Below, piece by piece: positions 1 through 6,209 of a stretch of 10,175 nucleotides of DNA; the stretch's first letter is position 1, and each line of letters begins with the position of its first letter. The stretch is from an uncultured Planctomycetaceae bacterium. Lineage in GTDB: Bacteria > Planctomycetota > Planctomycetia > Planctomycetales > Planctomycetaceae. Position numbers and translations under genes: made by a program. The stretch is taken from the NCBI GenBank assembly GCA_937952455.1, contig CALFYU010000673.1, positions 1 through 10,175 on the forward strand, given 5' to 3'. The notes under the pieces were generated by a model that was not told where the DNA came from, made no database searches, and worked only from the letters and a program-made list of their open reading frames with translations.

Positions 1-264
1 CGCCGTGGGAAATAATGTACACTGTTTCGTATGGCCGTCGGCGAATAGTCCTGCGATCGGGCAATCGTCTACCGCTACCGGGCAGCGAAAATCGATTGTG
101 ACCCGTCTTTCGAGTCGGACGTGGCGCGCTGCGGGATGATCGACGCAAATACGAAACGTGCGAATCGTCGCTTCGGTAGGGATGATCATCTCTTCGTGAT
201 CGAGCAGGTGTTGCACAAACTCCCATTGCTGCTGCCGCACCTCGTCCGGTTCGTCGTCCTCCGG
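1..264 (-). CDS. Open frame continuing, in phase, past the TGA of the adjacent short gene; runs off the window
   Basis: Reading leftward from the TGA at 265-267, the same frame has 88 consecutive sense codons and reaches the window edge without a stop. The conceptual protein starts PEDDEPDEVRQQQWEF, contains EEMIIPTEATIRTF near its middle and has no low-complexity bias. About 62% of its codons end in G or C. The overlapping frame that begins with an ATGA overlap at 268 is also open, but it is Arg/Ser/Gly-rich and looks like a shadow. In-frame restart candidates are GTG at 240-238 and ATG at 189-187; neither has a well-spaced Shine-Dalgarno. The simplest reading is the rest of one gene whose start is at 483, cut by a nonsense change (for example CGA to TGA). 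A second, separately started gene is the alternative. I do not recognise the family. Confidence 0.5.
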
Positions 265-483
265 TCATGGCTCGTCACTGAGCGGCAACGTCCGCCACTG
301 CGCCGCCTGCCCCTGCTCTGCCGCAGCAAAGACGAACGCGCGTGAGTCCTGCCGGCGATCCAAAAGCAGGCAAATCGAGTTCCGGGAATCCTCCTGCAGT
401 CCACTCCACCAAGATTGGACCTCAGCACGTTCATCGTCGCTACATTTGTCCAAGAACTCGCACGGCAATTCGGGAGCGCGCAT
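265..483 (-). CDS. Hypothetical protein, 72 codons, probably the 5' part of an interrupted gene
   Basis: The ATG at 483-481 is preceded by a near-perfect Shine-Dalgarno, AAGGAGGA at 497-490 on the minus strand, six bases before the start. That makes this a confident translation start. The product begins MRAPELPCEFLDKCSDDERAEVQSW. It is acidic in its first half, has no signal peptide or membrane segment, and contains a tryptophan pair and two cysteines near the N-terminus. It ends ...LPLSDEP at a TGA (267-265). The reading frame downstream of that TGA remains coding-like to the edge of the window, so the natural protein was probably longer than 160 residues. I cannot assign a function. Possible readings are a true 72-residue protein, a pseudogene, a sequencing error or, least likely, stop-codon readthrough. 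Confidence 0.6.
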   Translation of the reverse strand: MRAPELPCEFLDKCSDDERAEVQSWWSGLQEDSRNSICLLLDRRQDSRAFVFAAAEQGQAAQWRTLPLSDEP

Positions 484-489
484 CTACGA

Positions 490-497
490 TCCTCCTT
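490..497 (-). promoter_or_regulatory. Strong Shine-Dalgarno for the gene starting at 483
   Basis: AAGGAGGA reads on the minus strand from 497 to 490, followed by six bases and the ATG at 483-481. It is the best ribosome-binding site in the window and fixes the start of the short minus-strand gene. Confidence 0.75.
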
Positions 498-550
498 AAC
501 GAGCGGAATTCGTCACGAAAGGCCAATAGTCATCGGAATTCCCAGTCTAA

Positions 551-640
551 GAAATCTCACGCAGAGACGCAAAGACGCGGAGAGGCTTTCAGCAACGTCC
601 CTTTTTTCTCTGCGTCTTTGCGTCTCTGCGCGCGGTTTTC
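551..640. repeat. Long intergenic hairpin of the dispersed 'gcagagacgcaaagacgc' repeat class
   Basis: The left arm at 561-582 and the right arm at 608-629 are reverse complements over 22 bases with one exception, G579 opposite T611, which would be a G-U wobble in RNA. The loop is 25 nt. Each arm is itself quasi-periodic, with gagacgc/aagacgc units of about 8 bases. Outside the arms, gaaa at 551-554 and tttc at 637-640 extend the symmetry weakly. Repeats of this type are common between genes in planctomycetes, cyanobacteria and other genomes, and they give rise to spurious proteins containing HAETQRR or SLRLCA; both strings appear in conceptual translations here. The hairpin lies between divergent genes (starts at 483 minus and 788 plus), so it is not a shared terminator. 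It may be a REP- or MITE-like element. Confidence 0.85.
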
Positions 641-697
641 TTCGAAGGAACGTTTCAAGTTGCGGACTCCATTACGAATACGATTCGCATACACTAT

Positions 698-703
698 TAT
701 AAT
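698..703 (+). promoter_or_regulatory. Possible -10 box (TATAAT) upstream of the esterase
   Basis: A perfect TATAAT lies 84 bases before the esterase ATG, in an AT-rich patch of otherwise GC-rich DNA. No convincing TTGACA-like box lies 16-19 bases upstream, where the best candidate is the poor TACGAA at 673-678. Transcription would start near 710 and leave a leader of about 78 nt. This is a weak call resting on one element. Confidence 0.3.
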
Positions 704-787
704 GGCGAAGCCGCTTTCCCGAGTGGAACTGCAAAGCGATCAGAAATAACATACCGGCCCCTAGTCCTCTGCGAGAGACGATCAGAG

Positions 788-1927
788 ATGCCCGACCGAT
801 GCCTTCGCCGATTGATTCTTGCCACCCCCCTGCTCTGCTCGCTGGCAACGCTTCAGGCTGCGGACGATCCGCCGGTTCGTAGGCGTTCCGATCCGCCGGC
901 GATTCAATCCTCGTGGGACGATCTGCTGGAAGGAATCGAAACCCGAGAGCAATGGCTGGCGCATAAGCGAACGTTGCGTAAGCGGTATCTGGATTTGCTT
1001 CGCGACGACCGCAAACCGGAAAAGCCGCCGCTCGATCTGAAGGTGCATGAAACGGTCGAAGTCGACGGTACGTACGTCCGCAAGTTGATCAGCTACAACG
1101 TCGAAGCGGACGAACGTGCGCACGCTTATCTGGGTATTCCGCTAGGACTGACAAAACAGTCGGCTGCGATTGTGGCGCTGCACGGGACGTTTGAGGAGGG
1201 GATGAAACGGGCTGCCGGGTTAGTCGATAATCCCGACAAAGCCTACCTGGATCACCTCGCCCGCCGCGGCTACGTGGTCATCGCGCCGGAGCATTTTGTC
1301 TCCGGCCTGCGGACTCCTAAGGAAGGCTCATACGAAACGGGCGCTTTTCACAAGAAGCATCCCGAATGGACGGCCGTGGGAAAGTTTACGTATGAACACT
1401 CGATCGCCGTCGACGTCCTGCAGTCGCTGCCCGAAGTGGACGGCGGGCGTATCGGCGCATTGGGGCATTCGTTGGGCGGGCACGGCACGTTTTTCCTGGC
1501 CGCCTACGACGACCGCATCAAGGTCGCCGCCTGCAATTGCGGCGCGAGCTTTTTCCGCCACAACCCCGGCGTCGAACACTGGTCCCGCGACCATTGGTAC
1601 GTCTACTTCAAACACATCCGGCCGGGATTGCTTAAAGGGGAATTGCCGCCGATTGATTTTCACGAGATCATTTCGCTGATCGCCCCGCGAGCGTTTTTGG
1701 ACGTTTCGGCACTCAATGACGGCGACCCGCGGATTCAGCGGCAGCGGGTGTTGATGAATCTGAAGATCATGGAGGCGTATGAAATGGAGGGCGTGCCCGA
1801 GAACTTTGGGTTTTATGTCCACGGCCAAAAGCATTCCGTCGAGCACGCCTCGCGAGCATTGATCTATGCCTGGATGGATCAGCACTTGCGCCCGGTTACG
1901 ACCGAAACGCATTTGGTCAGGGAGTGA
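788..1927 (+). CDS. Secreted alpha/beta-hydrolase (dienelactone hydrolase / acetyl-xylan esterase-like)
   Basis: The 379-residue product begins with a signal peptide: basic MPDRCLRR, a hydrophobic core at about 9-20, and a likely cut after TLQA (residue 24). It should therefore act outside the cytoplasm. A linker and a helical stretch (about 40-80) precede the hydrolase core. The core shows an oxyanion-side LHG at 131-133, VVIAPEHF at 163-170 and the nucleophile elbow GHSLGG at 226-231 with Ser228 (codon 1469-1471). The likely acid is in the NDGD stretch (Asp311 or Asp313) and the likely catalytic His is His349 in HGQKHS. All three triad members are present in the usual order. The fold and motif support an ester-cleaving serine hydrolase; the substrate cannot be read from sequence, though polysaccharide acetyl or aryl esters are plausible. 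The Shine-Dalgarno is weak (GAGAG at 773-777). The gene stands alone between two intergenic regions. Confidence 0.85.
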   Translation: MPDRCLRRLILATPLLCSLATLQAADDPPVRRRSDPPAIQSSWDDLLEGIETREQWLAHKRTLRKRYLDLLRDDRKPEKPPLDLKVHETVEVDGTYVRKLISYNVEADERAHAYLGIPLGLTKQSAAIVALHGTFEEGMKRAAGLVDNPDKAYLDHLARRGYVVIAPEHFVSGLRTPKEGSYETGAFHKKHPEWTAVGKFTYEHSIAVDVLQSLPEVDGGRIGALGHSLGGHGTFFLAAYDDRIKVAACNCGASFFRHNPGVEHWSRDHWYVYFKHIRPGLLKGELPPIDFHEIISLIAPRAFLDVSALNDGDPRIQRQRVLMNLKIMEAYEMEGVPENFGFYVHGQKHSVEHASRALIYAWMDQHLRPVTTETHLVRE

Positions 1928-1979
1928 TATCCGCTGCACGGAATGTGACTTACGGCGGTATTGGCTGTGAGGGCGATCG

Positions 1980-2007
1980 TTGAAGTTGCCGTGTGAATCG
2001 CTATAAT
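1980..2007 (+). promoter_or_regulatory. Sigma70-type promoter for citrate synthase
   Basis: TTGAAG at 1980-1985 and a perfect TATAAT at 2002-2007 are separated by 16 bases, close to the consensus arrangement. Transcription would start near 2013-2016, giving a leader of about 270 nt before the citrate synthase ATG at 2282. There is no other gene between them on this strand. A second perfect -35-like TTGACA at 2047-2052 has no matching -10 at the right distance and is probably chance. Confidence 0.55.
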
Positions 2008-2012
2008 GCACC

Positions 2013-2281
2013 GCACGTTGAGGACGCGGTGAGCACGCCCTGCGTGTTGACACAGTTTGCGGGCTTTGCGTTTCGCGACCCGACTCGCTGCTGCTTTCAA
2101 CGGCGTAGTTTGCCGCGGCCGTCTGCCATCGGTTGGACGTTACTAGTTCGATCGGTCCAGCGTGCGGGGACGAGATGGGTGCTCCCCAAGAGAGAGCTGA
2201 TTCGGCGGGGATGCCGCGCTCCATGGTCCGAACCAAAGGCCTCCTGACCGGGGTGAGTAAACAAGCGGTGCTTACAGACGA
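2013..2281 (+). other. Long 5' leader of citrate synthase with several candidate stem-loops
   Basis: No convincing gene lies between the predicted transcription start and the citrate synthase start. A GTG-initiated frame at 1993-2247 lacks a ribosome-binding site and is Arg-rich. Several short stems can be seen by eye: TGGAC 2134-2138 with GTCCA 2155-2159, GGGGA 2166-2170 with TCCCC 2183-2187, an imperfect two-part stem 2194-2221 (GAGC/GCTC enclosing CGGC/GCCG), and GGTC 2225-2228 with GACC 2246-2249. I do not recognise any known riboswitch family. The stems are short and in GC-rich DNA, so they may be chance. Confidence 0.3.
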
Positions 2282-3436
2282 ATGACCGGATGTCCTATGG
2301 ACGTTGTGAAGGGGAAATCGGTGACGACAAAAGGCCTCAAGGGAATCATTGCAGCCGATAGTTCGATTTGTCTCGTCAATGGCCAGGAAGGCCGCTTGGT
2401 GTACCGCGGCTACAACATTCACGAACTCGCCGAAAAGAGCAGTTTCGAAGAGGTTTCCTACTTGCTCCTCAGAGGGGAGCTGCCCACGTCGAACGAATTG
2501 GCCGCGTTTTCCAAATCGCTGGCCGACAGCCGTGATATTCCTGCAGCGACATTGAAACTCATCCAGTCCTTCCCACAAAACATCCCTCCGATGACGGCCC
2601 TGCGGACCGCCACGTCGGCGCTGGGTATGGCCGATGCGGATGCGGAAGACAACGACCCCGAGGCGAATTTCGAAAAATCGATTGATCTGATCGCTCGTTT
2701 ATCCTCGGTGATCGCCGCGATTCACCGCATCCGTCAGGGTAAAGAACCGTTGCCGCCCAAACCGGAACTGAGCCATGCGGGAAACTTCATGTGGCAACTC
2801 AACGGTCGCGAACCTTCGGCCGACGAGACCAAGGCGATGGATTTGATCCTGATTTTGCATGCCGAGCACGGGTTAAACGCCAGCACGTTCGCCGGCCGTG
2901 TGATTATCGCCACGCTGACCGACATCTATTCGGCCGTGACCGGGGCCATCGGCGCCTTAAAAGGCCCGCTGCATGGTGGCGCCAACGTCGAAGTCCTCAA
3001 AGCGCTGCAAAAAATCGGCGACGTGAAGAACGTTGGCGCCTTCGTCGAAGAAGTGCGGGCGGCCAAGGGCAAGTTCATGGGCTTTGGGCATGCGGTCTAC
3101 CAAGTGGAAGATCCCCGCGCCATGCACCTCAAAGAACTCTCCCGCCGCTTGGGCATCGAAAAGGGAGAGACGAAGTGGTACGACATTTCGATCGAGTTGG
3201 AAGGCCAGGTCAAAGAGGCCATCAATAAAAATTGCAACGTCGATTTTTATTCGGCAAGCCTGCAGCACTACATGGGCATTCCCGGCGACATCTTCACCTG
3301 CATCTTCGCTGCCAGCCGCATCTCGGGCTGGTGCGCCCATATTCTCGAACAGTTGGCCGATAACAAGATCATCCGCCCCTCGGCCAACTACATCGGCAGC
3401 GAAGAACGCTCCTACGTGCCGATCGACGAGCGTTAG
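2282..3436 (+). CDS. gltA: Citrate synthase
   Basis: The 384-residue product joins acetyl-CoA and oxaloacetate to make citrate, the entry step of the TCA cycle in the cytoplasm. The N-terminal KGLKGIIAADSSIC and GRLVYRGYNIHELA segment is typical of the family. HAEHG lies at 193-197, and the catalytic residues are His231 in GPLHGGAN, His270 in GFGHAVYQVEDPRA and Asp321 in NVDFYS. The C-terminal RPSANYIG carries the conserved Arg-Pro and Tyr. At 384 residues it is the short type seen in archaea and Gram-positives, lacking the extra N-terminal domain of the roughly 430-residue NADH-sensitive enterobacterial enzyme. The start is uncertain: ATG at 2282 has no clear Shine-Dalgarno, and ATG 2297 or GTG 2321 (just after AAGGGGAAATCG) are alternatives. 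An in-frame stop at 2258 rules out a longer form. 2-Methylcitrate synthase is a close relative that cannot be excluded, but no prp genes are nearby. Confidence 0.93.
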   Translation: MTGCPMDVVKGKSVTTKGLKGIIAADSSICLVNGQEGRLVYRGYNIHELAEKSSFEEVSYLLLRGELPTSNELAAFSKSLADSRDIPAATLKLIQSFPQNIPPMTALRTATSALGMADADAEDNDPEANFEKSIDLIARLSSVIAAIHRIRQGKEPLPPKPELSHAGNFMWQLNGREPSADETKAMDLILILHAEHGLNASTFAGRVIIATLTDIYSAVTGAIGALKGPLHGGANVEVLKALQKIGDVKNVGAFVEEVRAAKGKFMGFGHAVYQVEDPRAMHLKELSRRLGIEKGETKWYDISIELEGQVKEAINKNCNVDFYSASLQHYMGIPGDIFTCIFAASRISGWCAHILEQLADNKIIRPSANYIGSEERSYVPIDER

Positions 3437-3451
3437 CACCTGCCGCGGCGG

Positions 3452-4129
3452 CTAATAACAGCAAAACCACCCGCGCATTTTCAGATAGCAGCGCTTCGTG
3501 CAGCGTTTGGTGTCGATCCAGGCCTGGCTGCACCAACCCGTCCCTTTCTCTCCCGGGATGTCGCAGAGTGTTACGGTCCATTCCGGAACGTAGGTCTGTT
3601 TCTCGTGGATACCCCGATGCAAGCTCGCCGGCGAAACGCGGGCCGGGTTCTTAGCGGTCATCACACCGGCGGCCATCAGGGCATCCATCACGTATTCTGA
3701 GCAGTGTACGCCTTTGGCGCGCTTGCCGGTGACGTGGTGCCCGACGGCATACGGGCGTCCCAGATGCTCTTCCAATTCCGCACAAAAGCGCTGGCACTGT
3801 GGTTTGGTAAAATCACAGCGGGGTCGGACAATGTGGACTTCTCCGGGTGATTGAGACTTCAAATAGTCCGCCAATTCTTGCCGCCGCACCCCGGTGCCGT
3901 TGGTGCTGTCATACACCACCGGCCCCTTCTCCGAATCGACGACGGCCGCGACATGCGTAAAACGGCTGCGCGTATAGGCGCGGACGGCCAGGCAATCACC
4001 CGAGCTGAAAATCAACGTCCCGGTCGGCAAAGAGTCGATCTTTTCAGCGGCCTGTGCAGGCGTCAATTCAGCGGCGGAGGTTTCGGCGGGCGGGGCCGAC
4101 AGCAGCGCCGCTGCGAGGATCCAAGACAT
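3452..4129 (-). CDS. Exported papain-like cysteine hydrolase, YiiX/NlpC-P60 type, with cysteine-rich tail
   Basis: I chose the ATG at 4129-4127 because GGAGA (4140-4136) stands six bases before it; a longer form from GTG 4186 has no such site. The 225-residue product starts MSWILAAALLSAP, a short signal peptide probably cut near residue 20 (SAA/E), so it should act in the periplasm or envelope. The segment TGTLIFSSGDCLAVRAYTRS, then FTHVAAVV (His59, codon 3955-3953) and later VHCSEYVMDAL (Cys143, codon 3703-3701), gives the His-before-Cys order of circularly permuted NlpC/P60 enzymes such as YiiX. Those act on peptide or amide bonds, sometimes in cell-wall or lipid substrates; the substrate here is unknown. 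The last 27 residues hold five cysteines, including a CC pair, in a basic, Trp-containing tail. It converges on citrate synthase, with 15 nt between the stop codons. Confidence 0.75.
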   Translation of the reverse strand: MSWILAAALLSAPPAETSAAELTPAQAAEKIDSLPTGTLIFSSGDCLAVRAYTRSRFTHVAAVVDSEKGPVVYDSTNGTGVRRQELADYLKSQSPGEVHIVRPRCDFTKPQCQRFCAELEEHLGRPYAVGHHVTGKRAKGVHCSEYVMDALMAAGVMTAKNPARVSPASLHRGIHEKQTYVPEWTVTLCDIPGEKGTGWCSQAWIDTKRCTKRCYLKMRGWFCCY

Positions 4130-4242
4130 GCGCATTCTCCGTAACGTGAAGAAATCGGCGAATTTCGTAGGGACGCACTCTCCCACGGGATATTCGCCAC
4201 CATTTGAAGAATCTTAGCAGACTGCGGCCGATTTCTGAAAAA

Positions 4243-5358
4243 TTACCGCGATCTTCTCCGCCGACGATTCACGCCCCCTACTACGTGGTAGTGCCCCGAT
4301 TGGGCGAATCCAACGTCGTCGAACAACTCCGCCATCCGCTCTTTGTACCAAGTGATATTCTTCGTGACGATCATCACCTCCCCGCCCGGCTTGAGCATCC
4401 GCACGGCCGTCTGCAGAAATAATTCCGCGATGCGGTAGTTCGAATAGTACGGCGGATTCCCCAACAGCAGGTCGTAGGCCCCCTCCCCTTCCCAGCGACC
4501 GTCGGCTGTCAGTACGGCGGCGAAGTTCGACAATTCATTGGCAATTGCTCCCTGCTCGGCACACCAGATCGCGCGGGCGTTGGAGTCGACACCCGTGACT
4601 TGCACCGTCGCGTTGCGGGCTGCCAGCGCCAACCCGACGGCCCCGTTTCCGCAACCCATGTCGATGATGCGATCTCCATCGCGAACTTCGGCGACTTTTA
4701 GCAGCGCCCGTGCGCCTTGGTCGAGACGCCGATGGCTGAACACCCCCGGCCGGCTGACGACGGTGATGATTCGGTCGTGATCGGGAAAGGTGAAGCGGCA
4801 CTCGAATGATTTGATTTTTTTGAGGGGAGCGGTTTTCCGGCCGATGTACACCACGCCCCGTTTGGGGGTCGGAATCCGAGTAACTTTGTCAAACATCTTC
4901 TGCATCTGTTCGTGCAGCCAACTGTCCTTGGGCTGGTTGGTCGAAACGGCTAACCGGCCTCCCTCGACGAGTGCTTGATGCGCGGCCTGCAACCGGTCAC
5001 GCGTCAATTCCGCTTCGCCCCCTGAATGCGTGGGGATTGCGGCGAGATCGATTTGCTCTTCGGGAAACTCTGCCGCACAGCGGATCTCAAACTTCGGCGC
5101 GCCACCGGCGAACTCACGCGTTGAATTGGCAAGGTAGGCATCAAGAAAATGACACACCACACGAGCCGATGGGTGGGCTTGGATGATGGCGGCCGCCAAC
5201 TGTGCGCGACCCAACGTCGAACACAACACCCGGTCCCCTGCTCCACCTGCTTCAATTAAGGGAAGCACCGCATCGATCAGCAATTGTTCCTGCACCGGCG
5301 GAGTCAGGGGTTTCGCCGACTTGGCGGACTTGGTTAGTTTCTTGCGACGACGGGGCAT
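4243..5358 (-). CDS. Class I SAM-dependent methyltransferase, RsmC/RlmG-like (rRNA guanine N2)
   Basis: The 371-residue protein has the two-domain plan of RsmC and RlmG, which make m2G in 16S or 23S rRNA. The N-terminal half (about 20-175) resembles a degenerate methyltransferase fold, with CSTLGRAQLA in place of a glycine-rich loop and a region around ALVEGGRLAVST. The C-terminal half is the active domain: SAM-binding IIDMGCGNGAVGL at 231-243, acidic VTGVDSN at 254-260, and the catalytic NPPY at 301-304, the signature of enzymes methylating exocyclic amino groups. RPGVFSHRRLDQGARALL (203-220) also matches the family. Both ends are strongly basic (PRRRKK at the start, RRRRRSR at the end), which suits RNA binding. 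The exact target base cannot be decided. The start has only a weak ribosome-binding site. Confidence 0.85.
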   Translation of the reverse strand: MPRRRKKLTKSAKSAKPLTPPVQEQLLIDAVLPLIEAGGAGDRVLCSTLGRAQLAAAIIQAHPSARVVCHFLDAYLANSTREFAGGAPKFEIRCAAEFPEEQIDLAAIPTHSGGEAELTRDRLQAAHQALVEGGRLAVSTNQPKDSWLHEQMQKMFDKVTRIPTPKRGVVYIGRKTAPLKKIKSFECRFTFPDHDRIITVVSRPGVFSHRRLDQGARALLKVAEVRDGDRIIDMGCGNGAVGLALAARNATVQVTGVDSNARAIWCAEQGAIANELSNFAAVLTADGRWEGEGAYDLLLGNPPYYSNYRIAELFLQTAVRMLKPGGEVMIVTKNITWYKERMAELFDDVGFAQSGHYHVVGGVNRRRRRSR

Positions 5359-5434
5359 GGGCAGACTATGTTTCAGCGCAGGGATTCAGTGCAGATCAGG
5401 CGGCCGCCTGACGGAGTTTTCTTCGGATGATCCG

Positions 5435-5465
5435 ATTATAGGAGTGAGAGACCCGACCATAACAA
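5435..5465 (-). promoter_or_regulatory. Candidate promoter for the methyltransferase gene
   Basis: On the minus strand a perfect TATAAT occupies 5440-5435, and TTGTTA lies at 5465-5460, with 19 bases between. The spacing is long and the -35 box is poor, but the -10 box is perfect and lies about 75 bases before the methyltransferase ATG at 5358. Transcription would start near 5428. Confidence 0.4.
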
Positions 5466-5478
5466 CCCGCAATGAGAG

Positions 5479-5510
5479 GTTCCAGACGCGGCGGGGCTAT
5501 TCTCTGGAAC
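5479..5510. repeat. Perfect 8-bp inverted repeat upstream of the LRR gene
   Basis: GTTCCAGA at 5479-5486 and TCTGGAAC at 5503-5510 are exact reverse complements separated by 16 bases. They lie in the 230-nt divergent region between the methyltransferase and the LRR gene, 79 bases before the LRR start. This could be a protein-binding site or a small hairpin in the leader. No poly-T tract follows, so it is not an obvious terminator. Chance occurrence is possible. Confidence 0.3.
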
Positions 5511-5588
5511 AGAGATGTCACTGGACGGTACAGTGGTGCAATACACGGTTTTGCGACGTGACTTCCCCCTGCGCACAGAGGATCCGAC

Positions 5589-6146
5589 ATGTCCGATGCC
5601 CGTTCCAACAAGAAGCAAATATCGCGGTTCAAACTGATGATCGCCGCCGCTGTTGCGGTGGCCATTTTCGGCGGATTGACATTTGTCTGGATGCAGTTTG
5701 ACCTGGAGGGACGTGCGAGCGCCATGGTTGTCGGCCGGGGCGGTACAACGAGCATACATGCGCTGCGGCCCGGTTGGGTGCCGGATGACGTGGACGACGC
5801 GTGGTTCACGTGGTACGAGCGGATCGTCGTGTTCGACCTGAGCGGTTCGGCCGTAACGGACGACGATCTTACATCGCTCGAGGGGCTGATCTATTTGACT
5901 CGGCTGAACCTGGACAATACCTCCATCAGTGATGCGGGATTGGTGCATCTTGTCGAAGCGCGGTATCTCGCGGATCTTTCGCTGAGCGGAACTTCAATCA
6001 CCGATGCGGGGCTGAAACACCTGACGAGCTGCCGGAAATTGCAATCGCTTAATATTGAGAATACGCGCGTCACCGCCCGCGGAGTTAAGGAACTGCAAGC
6101 TGCCCTGCCGCAATGTCACATTACGTGGACATCGCCGTCGCCGTAA
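5589..6146 (+). CDS. Small membrane-anchored leucine-rich-repeat protein
   Basis: The start is supported by AGAGGA at about 5577-5582, six bases upstream of the ATG. The 185-residue protein has a basic N-terminus (MSDARSNKKQISRFK) and then one hydrophobic segment at about 16-35, which should hold it in the membrane with the rest outside the cytoplasm. After a linker of about 40 residues come four repeats of exactly 24 residues at 79-102, 103-126, 127-150 and 151-174. They follow the pattern L-x-x-L-x-L-x-x-T-x-I-[ST]-D-A-G-L-x-x-L, with the last one degenerate. This is the ITDAGL-type LRR common in planctomycetes, generally a protein-binding surface. Four repeats is short for an LRR solenoid. 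No catalytic motif is visible, and the binding partner is unknown. It converges on the membrane-protein gene that ends at 6210. Confidence 0.8.
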   Translation: MSDARSNKKQISRFKLMIAAAVAVAIFGGLTFVWMQFDLEGRASAMVVGRGGTTSIHALRPGWVPDDVDDAWFTWYERIVVFDLSGSAVTDDDLTSLEGLIYLTRLNLDNTSISDAGLVHLVEARYLADLSLSGTSITDAGLKHLTSCRKLQSLNIENTRVTARGVKELQAALPQCHITWTSPSP

Positions 6147-6209
6147 CAGTCCGCGACCGTGAGTCGTAAGAAGTCATGTGACAGTATATGCATGTGGATT
6201 CCGAGTGTT

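Noticed and set aside
265..267. TGA as a selenocysteine codon
   Set aside because: The surrounding residues do not resemble any selenoprotein active site, and I see no clear SECIS-like stem just downstream. Nonsense mutation or gene end is simpler.
342..749. Plus-strand frames across the intergenic hairpin (also 415-702)
   Set aside because: They translate the repeat into HAETQRR and SLRLCA strings, a well-known false-gene artefact, and have no ribosome-binding site.
867..899. Direct repeat GATCCGCCGG near the start of the esterase gene
   Set aside because: It encodes two DDPP/SDPP-like stretches in the linker after the signal peptide; two copies of ten bases in GC-rich coding DNA need no special explanation.
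1993..2247. GTG-initiated 84-codon frame upstream of citrate synthase as a leader peptide gene
   Set aside because: No Shine-Dalgarno, Arg/Trp/Cys-rich random-looking composition, and its start lies inside the promoter itself.
1328..2578. 416-codon minus-strand open frame antisense to the esterase and part of citrate synthase
   Set aside because: It overlaps two genes with full catalytic motifs, its translation has no recognisable domain, and it crosses the citrate synthase promoter. GC-rich codon use produces such long shadows.
3089..3121. Ala instead of Arg after the catalytic His in the citrate synthase GFGHAVY motif
   Set aside because: Many bacterial enzymes have GHRVY, but eukaryotic citrate synthases carry GHAV at this place, so it is a normal variant and not a sign of lost activity.
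3437..3451. GCCGCGGC palindrome between the converging citrate synthase and peptidase genes as a two-way terminator
   Set aside because: It has no loop and no flanking T tract on either strand, so it cannot form a standard intrinsic terminator.
4130..4186. N-terminally extended form of the peptidase from GTG 4186
   Set aside because: It would bury the signal peptide behind 19 extra residues and lacks a ribosome-binding site, while ATG 4129 has GGAGA at ideal spacing.
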